Shown: positions 38,223 through 47,125 of the stretch, piece by piece | Layout of the letters: every line of letters starts with the position of its first letter | Position numbering within the stretch: the first letter of the stretch is position 1 | Assembly: GCF_001672815.1 (NCBI RefSeq) | Contig: NZ_LZKK01000350.1 | Location: forward strand, 1 to 64,000 | DNA from: Mycobacterium sp. E796 | Lineage (GTDB): Bacteria; Actinomycetota; Actinomycetes; Mycobacteriales; Mycobacteriaceae | DNA: 64,000 nt | Direction of reading: 5' to 3' | The notes under the pieces: model-generated | Told to the model about the DNA's origin: nothing | Seen by the model: the letters and a program-made list of their open reading frames with translations, nothing else | Database searches by the model: none | Position numbers and translations under genes: made by a program

Positions 38223-39959
38223 ATGAAGCCGGATTACGACGTCCTGATCATCGGGTCGGGATTTGGGGGCAGCGTCAGCGCGCTGCGGCTGACGGAAAAG
38301 GGTTACCGGGTGGGCGTGCTGGAGGCCGGCCGCCGCTTCTCGGACCAGGATTTCGCCGAGACCTCCTGGGACCTGCGCAAGTTCTTGTGGGCGCCCCGGC
38401 TGGGTTGCTACGGCATCCAGCGGATCCACCCGCTGCGCAACGTGATGATCCTGGCCGGCGCCGGGGTGGGCGGCGGTTCGCTCAACTACGCCAACACCCT
38501 GTACGTGCCGCCGGAGCCCTTCTTCAAAGATCGGCAGTGGGCGCACATCACCGACTGGCGCGACGAGTTGATGCCGCACTACGAGCAGGCGCAACGGATG
38601 CTGGGCGTGGTGGAGAACCCGACGTTCACCGACGCCGACCGCCTGATGAAGGAAGTCGCCGACGAGATGGGGTGCGGCGACACATTCGTGCCGACCCCGG
38701 TGGGGGTGTTCTTCGGGCCGAACGGCACCAAGGCGCCCGGCAAGACCGTGCCGGACCCGTTCTTCGGCGGCGCCGGGCCGGACCGGACCGGCTGCCTGGA
38801 ATGCGGCTGCTGCATGACCGGCTGCCGCTACGGCGCCAAGAACACGCTGGTGAAGAACTACCTCGGCCTCGCGGAAGCCAATGGCGCGCAAGTCATTCCG
38901 ATGACCACGGTGAAGGGCTTCGAGCAGCGTCCCGACGGCCTGTGGGAGGTCCGGACGGTACGCACCGGAAGTTGGCTACGCCGCGACCGGCGCACCTACA
39001 CCGCCTCGCACCTGATCCTGGCCGCGGGCACCTGGGGGACGCAGCACCTGCTGTTCAAGATGCGCGACAAGGGGAAGCTGCCGCGCCTGTCGGAACGCCT
39101 CGGCGTGCTGACCCGCACCAACTCCGAGTCGATCGTCGGCGCCGCGACGCTGGAGGTGAAGCCCGAGCTGGACCTCACGCACGGGGTGGCGATCACGTCG
39201 TCGATCCACCCGACGTCGGACACCCACGTCGAACCCGTCCGCTACGGCAAGGGTTCCAACGCGATGGGGCTGCTGCAGACGCTGATGACCGACGGCCACG
39301 GACCGGGCGGCACCGATACCCCGCGCTGGAAGCAGCTGCTGGACCAGGGCCGCGAGGACCCACGTGGGATCCTGCGGATGATCAACGTGCGGCAGTGGAG
39401 CGAGCGCACGGTGATCGCGCTGGTGATGCAGCACCTGGACAACTCGATCACCACGTTCACCAAGCGCGGCAAGCTCGGAATCCGTTGGTATTCCAGCAAA
39501 CAGGGGCACGGCGAGCCCAACCCGTCGTGGATCCCGGTCGGCAACGAGGTCACCCGCCGCATCGCCGCCAAGATCGACGGCGTGGCCGGCGGCACCTGGG
39601 GCGAGCTGTTCAACATCCCGCTGACGGCGCACTTCCTCGGCGGCGCGGTGATCGGTGACGGTCCCCAAAGCGGCGTCATCGACCCGTATCACCGGGTCTA
39701 CGGCTACCCGACGCTCTTCGTCGTGGACGGCGCGGCGATCTCGGCGAACCTGGGCGTCAACCCGTCGCTGTCCATCACCGCGCAGGCCGAGCGGGCCGCG
39801 TCGCTGTGGCCGAACAAGGGCGAGAACGACCTGCGCCCGCTGCAGGGCGACACCTACCGCAGGCTGTCCCCGATTCCGCCCGCGCACCCGGTGGTGCCAG
39901 CGCATGCGCCGGGCGCGTTGCGCTGGCTGCCGAGCAACCCCGTGAGCACCGCAGGCTGA
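38223..39959 (+). CDS. choD: GMC-family oxidoreductase, cholesterol oxidase ChoD-like
   Basis: A 578-residue flavoprotein, the same length as M. tuberculosis ChoD (Rv3409c). An FAD-binding Rossmann motif VLIIGSGFGGSVSALRL starts at about residue 7. A CLECGCCMTGCRYGAKNT segment with clustered Cys lies near 200, and the C-terminal FAD motif VVDGAAISANLGVNPSLSI with HFLGGAVIGD follows. The family oxidises sterols or related alcohols, though ChoD's role in cholesterol breakdown is disputed in M. tuberculosis. The ATG at 38223 is chosen by agreement with the family start. Confidence 0.94.
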   Translation: MKPDYDVLIIGSGFGGSVSALRLTEKGYRVGVLEAGRRFSDQDFAETSWDLRKFLWAPRLGCYGIQRIHPLRNVMILAGAGVGGGSLNYANTLYVPPEPFFKDRQWAHITDWRDELMPHYEQAQRMLGVVENPTFTDADRLMKEVADEMGCGDTFVPTPVGVFFGPNGTKAPGKTVPDPFFGGAGPDRTGCLECGCCMTGCRYGAKNTLVKNYLGLAEANGAQVIPMTTVKGFEQRPDGLWEVRTVRTGSWLRRDRRTYTASHLILAAGTWGTQHLLFKMRDKGKLPRLSERLGVLTRTNSESIVGAATLEVKPELDLTHGVAITSSIHPTSDTHVEPVRYGKGSNAMGLLQTLMTDGHGPGGTDTPRWKQLLDQGREDPRGILRMINVRQWSERTVIALVMQHLDNSITTFTKRGKLGIRWYSSKQGHGEPNPSWIPVGNEVTRRIAAKIDGVAGGTWGELFNIPLTAHFLGGAVIGDGPQSGVIDPYHRVYGYPTLFVVDGAAISANLGVNPSLSITAQAERAASLWPNKGENDLRPLQGDTYRRLSPIPPAHPVVPAHAPGALRWLPSNPVSTAG

Positions 39960-39968
39960 CCCCTCAAA

Positions 39969-40886
39969 TCAGCTTGCGATCGCCTCTGGGGTGGTGGCAT
40001 CGAGCAGGGCCCCGCTGACGACCCGGCTGCGTTCCCCGTGCACGTTGACGGGCACGTCGCCCATCAGCGTGACCCGGTGCATGAGCCGATGCTGGTTGTC
40101 GTAGTCGTCGATGGCACGGTGTTGCGTGGCCCGGTTGTCCCAGATGGCGACGTCGCCGTAGCTCCAGGTCCAGCGAATGGTGTTCTCGGGCGCGGTGATT
40201 CGCCGTTGCAGCAGCTCGTGCAACACCGTCGATTCGTAGCTGTCCAGCCCGACGAACCCGCGAACGAAATCGCCCAGCACCAGCGTCCGCTCACCGGTCT
40301 CGGGGTGCACGCGCACCACCGGGTGCTCGGTCCGGAAATCGGGCTTGTCGAACGCCTGCCGAAACGCGCGCTGCGCCTCGGTCATCGTCTCGACCGATTC
40401 CGGGGTCACGTAGTCGTAGCGGTTGGTGTGCAGCGCCCACAAGTTCTCGACCAGTGATTTGAGCGGCTCGGGCAGCCCGTCGTAGGCCGCCGCGGTGGAG
40501 GCCCACAGCGTCGACCCGCCGTAGCTGGGCAGCGTGACCGCGCGCAGGATCGATGCCGCGGGGTAGTTCGCGGCGAACGTGACGTCGGTGTGCCACCGCG
40601 TCGCTTTGCCGTATTCGGAGTTGATGGGCGTGATGGTCGGCGCGTCCTTGCCCGCCAGGAAGGCGGCCGCGGGGTGGCCGATCGGGGTGCCCAGCAGCCG
40701 CGCGAACTCGAGCTGTTGCTCGTCGTCGAGGTGGTCCTGCCCGCGGAAGAAGATCACCTTGTGGGCCAGCAGAGCCCCTCGGATCTGGTCGACGGTGGCC
40801 TGGTCGAGGTCGCCGCCCAGCTTCACTCCGTCTACTCGGGCGCCGATCCGGCTGCCCAGCTTGGTGACGGTCACTGGCTGTGTCAT
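39969..40886 (-). CDS. Alpha-ketoglutarate-dependent dioxygenase (TauD/alkylsulfatase type)
   Basis: A 305-residue non-haem iron dioxygenase. The iron facial triad is H99-x-D101 in RWHTDVTFAAN and a distal His near 257 in ATQHRAIDDY; the 2-oxoglutarate Arg is in MHRVTLMGD. The H37Rv counterpart, Rv3406, is a type II alkyl sulfatase that cleaves sulfate esters, and this gene is in the matching place. Its likely job is releasing sulfate or oxidising alkyl sulfates. It is divergent from a TetR gene with two palindromes between them. Confidence 0.9.
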   Translation of the reverse strand: MTQPVTVTKLGSRIGARVDGVKLGGDLDQATVDQIRGALLAHKVIFFRGQDHLDDEQQLEFARLLGTPIGHPAAAFLAGKDAPTITPINSEYGKATRWHTDVTFAANYPAASILRAVTLPSYGGSTLWASTAAAYDGLPEPLKSLVENLWALHTNRYDYVTPESVETMTEAQRAFRQAFDKPDFRTEHPVVRVHPETGERTLVLGDFVRGFVGLDSYESTVLHELLQRRITAPENTIRWTWSYGDVAIWDNRATQHRAIDDYDNQHRLMHRVTLMGDVPVNVHGERSRVVSGALLDATTPEAIAS

Positions 40887-40917
40887 TTCAGTCGTCCTTT
40901 TTGCCGTAACGCGGTAG

Positions 40918-40931
40918 TAGTCACTTGACTA
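40918..40931. promoter_or_regulatory. Operator 1 between dioxygenase and TetR genes
   Basis: The palindrome TAGTCACTTGACTA has perfect six-base arms TAGTCA and TGACTA. A second copy lies 24 bases away, centre to centre. Likely bound by the adjacent TetR. Confidence 0.75.
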
Positions 40932-40941
40932 ACGTGTAGTG

Positions 40942-40955
40942 TAGTCATGTGACTA
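40942..40955. promoter_or_regulatory. Operator 2, overlapping the TetR start codon
   Basis: TAGTCATGTGACTA has the same arms as operator 1. It contains the GTG start of the TetR gene, so binding would block the regulator's own promoter or start region. Confidence 0.75.
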
Positions 40956-41518
40956 ACAATACCGCAAGGGTTGAGCGCCGCGAGAATCCCACCGGGAGGG
41001 AAGAGGTGGTGGCGGCGATCCTGGAGGCGGCCACCGACCTGTTCGCCGAGCGCGGTCCGGCGGCCACGTCGATCCGCGACATCGCCGCGCGATCAAAGGT
41101 CAACCACGGCCTGGTGTTCCGGTACTTCGGCGCCAAGGAACAGTTGGTGGGCGCCGTGCTCGATCACCTAGGCGCGACGACGACCGCGTTGCTGGAGGCC
41201 GACCCCTCTTCCCCGGAGGCCGAGCGGGCGCTGGACCGCCACATGCGCGTGATGGCCCGCACGTTGCTCGACGGCTATCCCGCGGGCAAGTTGCAGTCGC
41301 GGTTTCCGGGCGCCGACCTGTTGTTCGACCGGTTCCGCCCGACCCACCAGGACGACCGCAGCGCCCGTCTGGCCGTGGCCAATGGCTTCGCGCTGCAACT
41401 GGGTTGGCGACTGTTCGCGCCCTTCCTGCGCTCGGCCACCGGTCTCGAAGAGCTGACCGACGACGAGATGCGCGAGGCGGTGCAGGCCGAGGTGGCCCGC
41501 ATCGTCGAGCCTCACTGA
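40949..41518 (+). CDS. TetR-family regulator (Rv3405c position)
   Basis: A 189-residue repressor. The helix-turn-helix is in TSIRDIAARSKVNHGLVFRYFG (given as TSIRDIAARSKV and NHGLVFRYFG), preceded by EEVVAAILEAATDLFAERG. The GTG start at 40949 lies within an operator, and no ribosome site precedes it, so the message may be leaderless. The last seven bases overlap the convergent GH65 gene. It is expected to control the divergent dioxygenase, as Rv3405c does in M. tuberculosis. Confidence 0.92.
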   Translation: MTNNTARVERRENPTGREEVVAAILEAATDLFAERGPAATSIRDIAARSKVNHGLVFRYFGAKEQLVGAVLDHLGATTTALLEADPSSPEAERALDRHMRVMARTLLDGYPAGKLQSRFPGADLLFDRFRPTHQDDRSARLAVANGFALQLGWRLFAPFLRSATGLEELTDDEMREAVQAEVARIVEPH

Positions 41519-43878
41519 CTCCGGGCCAGCGCGCGCCGGTGCAGCGGCTCGCGGCCCGGCGGCTGCTGCGGCGCCGGAAGCAGCGGCTTGCGCATGTGCA
41601 CCGCAACGGTCGTCGGCGCGTCGGTGTGCAGGGTGAGCTGTTCACCGGCGTGCCGGATGTCCAGCTCGTGGTGCGGCCCGTCGTGCACCGTGTAGGTGAC
41701 TTCGGAGTGGTTGACGTCGACGGTCAGCCGGAAGTCGCGCCAGCGCAACCGGAACCGCAGCCGCGAAATGCCGTCGGGCAGTAGGGGATCCAGTGACAGG
41801 ACGCCCTCGTCGTCGCGCAGGCCGCCGAACCCGACGACCATGGTCATCCAGGCCCCGGCCAGCGAGGCCATGTGCAGCCCGTCGCGGGTGTTGTGGTGCA
41901 GATCGCGCAGGTCGATCAGCGCGGCCTCGTAGGCGTAGTCGTGGGCCAGCTCCAGATGGCCGACCTCGGCGCACATCACGGCCTGCGTGCAGGCCGACAG
42001 TGACGAGTCGCGCACCATGCGCCGCTCGTAGTAGTCGACGTTGCGCGCCTTCTGTTCGGGCGTGAACGCGTGGCTCTGCCACTGCATCGCCAGTACGAGG
42101 TCGGCCTGCTTGATCACCTGTGCGGGGTAGAGCCGCACGTAGGCCTCGTGCAACAGCAGGGGATAGGTGGTGTTCTTTTCGAAGTCCCATTCGGCGAAGG
42201 TGGTGAAGCCCTCGCACTGCTGATGGACGCCGAGCTCCGCGTCATAGGGAATGTTGACGGCGCCGGCGGCGTCGCGCCAGGCGGCCGCCTCCTCGTTGGT
42301 GACCTCCAGCGCCTCCGCCTCCTCGGGGTGGCGGTTGCAGGCGTCAGCGGCCGTGATCAGGTTGTGCGCCGCCATCAGGTTGGTGAAGACGTTGTCGCGC
42401 ACGACCGCCGTGTACTCGTCGGGGCCGGTGACGCCGTCCAGGTGCCAGACGCCGTGCCGGTCGTGGTGACCGAGCGACATCCACAGCCGGGCGGTCTCGA
42501 CCAGCACCCGCAGCCCGCACTCCCGCTCCAGCTCGTGGTCGCCGGTGACGATGCGGTACCGCTCGAAGGCCATAGCGATGTCGGCGTTGATGTGCCAGGC
42601 CGCCGTCCCGGCCGGCCAGTAGGCCGAGCACTCCTGCCCGCGGATAGTCCGCCAGGGGAAGCTGGCGCCGTCGAGGCCGAGCTCGGCCGCGCGCTCCTTG
42701 GCGAGGTCGAGCGTGGACGCCCGCCACCGCAGCGCGTCGGCGACGGTGTGCGGCGCGGTGTAGCTCAGCACGGGCAGCACGTAACCCTCTGTGTCCCAAA
42801 AGGCGTGGCCGTCGTAGCCGGTTCCGGTGAGCCCCTTGGCGGCGATGGCGCGGCGCTCGGCGCGCGCGCTGGCCTGCAGCAGGTGAAACATCCCGAACCG
42901 CACGGCTTGCTGGGATTCGGGGTCGCCCTCCACCTCGACGTCGGCGTTCTGCCAGAAGTCGTCGAGGTAGGACCGTTGCGCGTCCAGCAGTCCCTGCCAG
43001 CCGCTGTAGCGGGCGCTGTGGATTGCCGCGGCGGCCTGGTCGCGCAGCGCCGGGCGGGAGCGCATGCTCGACCAGCCATACGCCAGGTACTTGACGATCC
43101 GCAGCTTCTGGCCCGGGCGCAGCCCGCAGATCACCGTGGTGCGTGCCAGGTCGGGACGGGCGTCGGTGCTGAACTCGACGCGGCCGGGAACGTCGATCTC
43201 GTGGTCCATCGCGGCGGCCATCATCAGCGCGCTGGCCCGGGTCCGGTGCATGAGAACTGCTCCGGTTTCGGTGTTTTCGTGGTCGACGGCCTCGAGCGGG
43301 TTCTCCAGGATCGCCGACACCCGTGGGTCGTCGGAGGTCTCGGGCTGATCCTCGTTGGTGACCAGTTCGGACTGCACGGTCACCCGCACGAATTCCTCGA
43401 CCGCTTCGACGACGTACTCGATGGCGGCGACGCCGCGCTGGGCCAGCGAGACCAGCCGGGTGGACACGACCCGGACCTGCTTGCCGTTGGGCGAGCGCCA
43501 GTGCGCGCGGCGGGTCAGCGTCCCGGCACGCAGGTCGAGCACCCGCTCGTGGGAGAGCAGCTCGCCGTAGCGAACGTCGAACGGCTCGTCCTCGACCAAC
43601 AGCCGGATGATTTTGCCGTTGGTGACGTCGACGAGCGTCTGGCCCGCCTCCGGATAGCCGAAGCCGGCCTCGGCGTAGGGCAGGGGCCGGATCTCGTAGA
43701 AGGAGTTGAGGTAGGTGCCCGGCAGGCCGTGTGGCTCGCCCTCGTCGAGGTTGCCGCGCAGCCCGATGTGCCCGTTGGACAGGGCGAACAGCGATTCCGA
43801 CTGGGCCAGCAGGTTCAGGTCGAGCCGGGTCTCGCGGATCTGCCACGGTTCGACGGGGTAGCACTCCTCAGTAATCAT
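41512..43878 (-). CDS. Glycoside hydrolase family 65 protein (trehalose/maltose phosphorylase type)
   Basis: A 788-residue GH65 protein. An N-terminal beta-sandwich (about 1-270) is followed by an (alpha/alpha)6 barrel with the catalytic acid Glu near 487 in VTGPDEYTAVVRDN, the FWDTEGYVLPVL block and a C-terminal beta domain. GH65 enzymes phosphorolyse or hydrolyse alpha-linked disaccharides such as trehalose, maltose or kojibiose. It is 13 bases after the HAD phosphomutase-like gene on the same strand, so the two are probably an operon. Homologue of Rv3401. Confidence 0.92.
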   Translation of the reverse strand: MITEECYPVEPWQIRETRLDLNLLAQSESLFALSNGHIGLRGNLDEGEPHGLPGTYLNSFYEIRPLPYAEAGFGYPEAGQTLVDVTNGKIIRLLVEDEPFDVRYGELLSHERVLDLRAGTLTRRAHWRSPNGKQVRVVSTRLVSLAQRGVAAIEYVVEAVEEFVRVTVQSELVTNEDQPETSDDPRVSAILENPLEAVDHENTETGAVLMHRTRASALMMAAAMDHEIDVPGRVEFSTDARPDLARTTVICGLRPGQKLRIVKYLAYGWSSMRSRPALRDQAAAAIHSARYSGWQGLLDAQRSYLDDFWQNADVEVEGDPESQQAVRFGMFHLLQASARAERRAIAAKGLTGTGYDGHAFWDTEGYVLPVLSYTAPHTVADALRWRASTLDLAKERAAELGLDGASFPWRTIRGQECSAYWPAGTAAWHINADIAMAFERYRIVTGDHELERECGLRVLVETARLWMSLGHHDRHGVWHLDGVTGPDEYTAVVRDNVFTNLMAAHNLITAADACNRHPEEAEALEVTNEEAAAWRDAAGAVNIPYDAELGVHQQCEGFTTFAEWDFEKNTTYPLLLHEAYVRLYPAQVIKQADLVLAMQWQSHAFTPEQKARNVDYYERRMVRDSSLSACTQAVMCAEVGHLELAHDYAYEAALIDLRDLHHNTRDGLHMASLAGAWMTMVVGFGGLRDDEGVLSLDPLLPDGISRLRFRLRWRDFRLTVDVNHSEVTYTVHDGPHHELDIRHAGEQLTLHTDAPTTVAVHMRKPLLPAPQQPPGREPLHRRALARSQ

Positions 43879-43891
43879 CGGGGATCATGCC

Positions 43892-44683
43892 TCACAGCAG
43901 GTCCGCGAGATCGGTGACCACCACGTCGGCGCCGTTGCGCCGCAGGTCCTCGGCCTGGCCCACCCGGTCGACGCCCACCACGTAGCCGAAGTTACCGGCC
44001 CGGCCCGCCTGAACGCCGGACAGCGCGTCCTCGAAGACGGCCGCGGCTTCGGGCGGGACGCCGAGCAGCTCCGCCCCGCGCAGGTAGGAGTCGGGGGCCG
44101 GCTTGCCGGCGATGTGCTCGTCGCGCAGCGTGACGCCGTCCACCCGCTTCTGGACGAATCGGTCGAGCCCGGTGATCTCGAGGACGTCGCGGGTGTTGGC
44201 GCTCGAGGACACCACGGCGATGCCGAGGCCGGCGGCCGAGACCGCCTCCAGGTAGCGGCGCGATCCCTCGAACACCTCCACGCCGTCGTCGCGCAGGACC
44301 TTCTGGAACATGTCGTTCTTGCGGTTGCCCAGGCCGTATATCGTCTCGGCGTCGCCCGGGTCGTCCGGATTGCCGTCCGGCAGCTCGATTCCCCTGCTCT
44401 CTAGGAACGACCGGACGCCGTCCTCGCGCTTCTTGCCGTCCACGTACTTTCGGTAGTCGGCGGCCGCGTCGAAGGGGACGAATTTTTCTCCCGTTCGCTT
44501 GGCCCGCTCGGCCAGGTAGGCGTCGAACATGGCCTTCCAGGCCTTGGTGTGAACGCTCGCGGTATCGGTGAGCACCCCGTCGAGGTCGAACAGGCAGGCG
44601 CGCACCTTCTCCGGCAGACCCAGCACGGGTGACCTCACTCTCGGGTAACGGGCGACTACTTGGTGCGATACCCACTCCACCAT
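43892..44683 (-). CDS. Beta-phosphoglucomutase-like HAD protein
   Basis: A 263-residue HAD-superfamily protein. The nucleophile motif is LFDLDGVLTDTASVHTKAW (Asp33, Asp35); motif II lies in AVVSSSANTRDVLE, the Lys in HIAGKPAPDSYL, and the acidic pair in VFEDALSGVQAGRAG. The cap domain contains the KKREDGVRSFL segment typical of beta-phosphoglucomutases, which convert beta-glucose-1-phosphate to glucose-6-phosphate. It precedes the GH65 gene, a natural source of beta-glucose-1-phosphate if that enzyme is a phosphorylase. It matches Rv3400. Confidence 0.92.
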   Translation of the reverse strand: MVEWVSHQVVARYPRVRSPVLGLPEKVRACLFDLDGVLTDTASVHTKAWKAMFDAYLAERAKRTGEKFVPFDAAADYRKYVDGKKREDGVRSFLESRGIELPDGNPDDPGDAETIYGLGNRKNDMFQKVLRDDGVEVFEGSRRYLEAVSAAGLGIAVVSSSANTRDVLEITGLDRFVQKRVDGVTLRDEHIAGKPAPDSYLRGAELLGVPPEAAAVFEDALSGVQAGRAGNFGYVVGVDRVGQAEDLRRNGADVVVTDLADLL

Positions 44684-44728
44684 GCCGGGATGCCTGCCGC
44701 CAGGGATCGCGGCCGTCGCGGCGCCCGT

Positions 44729-45340
44729 TCACGCGTCGTTCAGCAGGCCGCGCTCGATTAGGTCGAAAACCTGGGCCCGTGCGAAACGGACGGCCGCAGG
44801 GCTTTGTGGGAGCGGTCCGTCGAGCAGTAGGCAGGCCAGCCCGTGCACCGCTGACCAGGCGGCGATTTCGGCTCCCGGCCTGCGCCGCGCGTCCAGCAGG
44901 CCGGCCGCCTGGGCCTCGTCGAGCACCTGGCCGAGGACCCCGAATGGGTCGGCGGTGGTATCGGTTGCGCCGGGGGACGTCGCGGGATGCGAGGTGAACG
45001 CGGTGCGAAACAATCCCGGCTCCGACATCGCGAAGTCGATGTAGGCGGTGCCGACCGCGCGCAGCCTCTTGCGCGGGTCGTTGGTGCGATTGACGCGCCG
45101 GCGCATCTGCGCGGCGAGCTCGTTGCGCGCGTAGCTCGACACCTCGGCCAGCAGCGCCTCACGGTCGGCGAAGTGGCGGTAGGCGGCCGAGTGCGAAACC
45201 CCGGCGGCGCGGGCCGCCTCGCGCAGGATCACCCGGTCGGGCCCGCCCTCGCGGGCCAGCGCGATGCTCGCCTCGACCAGGGCCGAGCGCAACGCACCGT
45301 GGTGGTAGCCCTTTTTGGCTGGGGGGCCGACGGAACTCAT
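44729..45340 (-). CDS. TetR-family regulator with WHG-type domain
   Basis: A 203-residue regulator. It starts with the basic SVGPPAKKGYHHGALRSALV, and its helix-turn-helix ILREAARAAGVSHSAAYRHF is at about 38-57. The ligand-binding part contains YIDFAMSEPGLFRTAF. The start is ATG at 45340. It is divergent from the NmrA-like reductase, and the 108-base gap holds a promoter and a palindrome, so it most likely represses that gene. It begins the accessory region that has no counterpart in H37Rv. Confidence 0.92.
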   Translation of the reverse strand: MSSVGPPAKKGYHHGALRSALVEASIALAREGGPDRVILREAARAAGVSHSAAYRHFADREALLAEVSSYARNELAAQMRRRVNRTNDPRKRLRAVGTAYIDFAMSEPGLFRTAFTSHPATSPGATDTTADPFGVLGQVLDEAQAAGLLDARRRPGAEIAAWSAVHGLACLLLDGPLPQSPAAVRFARAQVFDLIERGLLNDA

Positions 45341-45369
45341 GCCATCACGATCTCACGGCGGTCGAGATG

Positions 45370-45399
45370 TTGACAACGGTCACATCGCGGTCGCATACT
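45370..45399 (+). promoter_or_regulatory. Likely promoter of the NmrA-like reductase gene
   Basis: TTGACA at 45370-45375 and CATACT at 45394-45399 are 18 bases apart, a good -35/-10 pair. The start codon is 50 bases further on. Confidence 0.55.
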
Positions 45400-45403
45400 G
45401 CGG

Positions 45404-45422
45404 ATGTAACCATCGGTCACAT
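45404..45422. promoter_or_regulatory. Likely TetR operator upstream of the reductase
   Basis: ATGTAACC-ATC-GGTCACAT is an inverted repeat with one mismatch per arm pair. A further GGTCACAT half-site lies at 45378-45385, inside the promoter spacer. The two GGTCACAT copies are 37 bases apart. Confidence 0.6.
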
Positions 45423-45448
45423 TTCGGTTCGAAGCGGAAGGAACTTCA

Positions 45449-46570
45449 ATGACGAACACACGTGTGCTGGTCACCGGCGCGACGGGAAGGATAGGCGGCG
45501 CCGTGGTGGCCCAGTTGCTGGAAAGGGGCGTGCCGACGCGGGCGTTGGTGCGTCGCGACGACGCACGCAGCGCCCGGTTGCGGGAATTGGGCGCCGAGGT
45601 CGTCGTGGCGGATATGCTTGACATTCAACAGGTTCGGGCCGCGGTCGAGGGCGTGGGCCGGTTGTTCTTCAACCCCCCGTACCACCCGCACGCGCTCGAC
45701 AGCGCGGTCAGCTTCGCCGTGGCCGCGCGCGACGCCGGCGTCGAGGCGGTGGTCGCGCTGGGTCAGTGGCTGGCCAGCCCCGAGCATCCGTCGCTGATGA
45801 CGCGCCAGCACTGGTTGTCCGACAAGCTGTTTCAGTTGCTTCCGGACACCGCCCACGTCGCGGTCGATCCCGGGTTCTTCGCGGACAACTATTTCATGGC
45901 GCTGCCGGTTACCGTCCAACTCGGGGTGCTGCCGGCGCCGAGCACCGGGGGACGACTCAACGCGCCCCCGTCCAATGAAGACATCGCCCGGGTCGCGGTG
46001 GGCGCACTGCTCGACCCGCATCGCCACGACGGTCGCGCCTACCGCCCGACCGGACCAAAGCTGTTGTCCGGCAAAGAGGTTGCGGAGGTGGTGGGCGACG
46101 CCATGGGGCGGCGGGTCCGGCTGATGGAAATGCCCCCGTGGATGTTCATGCGAGCGGTGCACGTTAACGCCAAGCGGCTCGGAGTCGACACGTACTTCGA
46201 GTCCGGATTGCGCCACTACCTGCCCGAGACCGCGCTGGGGGTCTGGGAGGTGGGCGGACCGACCACCCATGTGCGCGACGTCGCCGGGGTCGAACCCGAA
46301 GACTTTGTCACCATCGCACGCCGCTACGTCGAGGCGGCGGACACCCGGCGCACGCCGGGAAAAGTGTTGCGCGAGATCGGGAATCTCATGCTGACCGGCC
46401 TGGTGCCCGCGCACCGGCTCAACCGCTTCGACAGGCGCCAGCAACATCCCCAGCCCGCCCGGCCCCGGTATTCGGCCGAGTCGGCCGTGTGGCGACGCGA
46501 GCACGCCCCGTCGATCGACCCGGCCCGCTACCGGTACGGCCTAGGCAAGTTGGCGGTCGATGTCCAGTAG
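45449..46570 (+). CDS. NmrA/SDR-like NAD(P)-binding reductase
   Basis: A 373-residue extended or atypical SDR. The dinucleotide-binding motif VLVTGATGRIGGAVVAQLLE opens the protein, followed by LVRRDDARSARLRELGAEVV and VVADMLD. No Y-x-x-x-K catalytic pair is evident, as in NmrA-like proteins that bind NAD(P)H as sensors or reduce quinone-like substrates. The last 100 residues are less typical. Its stop region overlaps the convergent DinB gene by 30 bases. Substrate unknown; the TetR and operator upstream point to an inducible response. Confidence 0.85.
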   Translation: MTNTRVLVTGATGRIGGAVVAQLLERGVPTRALVRRDDARSARLRELGAEVVVADMLDIQQVRAAVEGVGRLFFNPPYHPHALDSAVSFAVAARDAGVEAVVALGQWLASPEHPSLMTRQHWLSDKLFQLLPDTAHVAVDPGFFADNYFMALPVTVQLGVLPAPSTGGRLNAPPSNEDIARVAVGALLDPHRHDGRAYRPTGPKLLSGKEVAEVVGDAMGRRVRLMEMPPWMFMRAVHVNAKRLGVDTYFESGLRHYLPETALGVWEVGGPTTHVRDVAGVEPEDFVTIARRYVEAADTRRTPGKVLREIGNLMLTGLVPAHRLNRFDRRQQHPQPARPRYSAESAVWRREHAPSIDPARYRYGLGKLAVDVQ

Positions 46571-47047
46571 GTGGTGGCGCACCTCGTGCAGCGTGTTGAC
46601 GGCCACCCAGCGGAGCGTCCGCTGGGTGCGCCGCGGCCAGTTGTAGACGATGCGGAGCTCCCAGTCGGCGTCGTCGAGTCGGCGCAGGGTGTTCGCCAGC
46701 AGCCGCGCCGCGATCGTCAGCTCCTCGGCGACTTCGGCCGGATTGCTTTCGGCGTAACCCTCGTGGGCGACGCGTTCGTCGCGGCCCATCGGCACGGCGG
46801 TGGGCACGTCGACGCGGCGGGCCAGCAGCACGCGCTCACGCTGCGTGATCAGTACGTCGCGGAGGTGACAGGCGTACTCCAGCGGTGACCACAGCCGTGG
46901 CGCGGTCCGCCGCGCGAGGGTGGCCGGCTCGACGGTGGCGAGCAGCCGGACCAATTCGGCGACGCCGCCCCGGATCTCGTCGCCGGCCCGCGTTGCGGCG
47001 GTCAGGTCGTATGCGAATCCGCACTCCTGGCAGCGTTCCACCAGCAC
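46541..47047 (-). CDS. DinB-like protein with an N-terminal Cys motif
   Basis: A 168-residue helical-bundle protein. The core matches the DinB/YfiT-type, possibly thiol-S-transferase superfamily: TAPRLWSPLEYACHLRDVL, the ITQRERVLLARRV helix, and a late TLHEVRHHLLDIDRQL. Metal-ligand-like His residues occur in YACHLRDV and HEVRHHLLD. The N terminus carries a CQECGF motif. The start is GTG at 47047. Members are metal-dependent transferases that use mycothiol or bacillithiol; the substrate cannot be read here. Confidence 0.82.
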   Translation of the reverse strand: MLVERCQECGFAYDLTAATRAGDEIRGGVAELVRLLATVEPATLARRTAPRLWSPLEYACHLRDVLITQRERVLLARRVDVPTAVPMGRDERVAHEGYAESNPAEVAEELTIAARLLANTLRRLDDADWELRIVYNWPRRTQRTLRWVAVNTLHEVRHHLLDIDRQLA

Positions 47048-47125
47048 AGCTTATGGACGCCGTGCGCGCCGGATGATGCGGATCCGTGTCGTTTGACCGC
47101 GGCTCCTGCGGGTGTCGCGCGGCTC

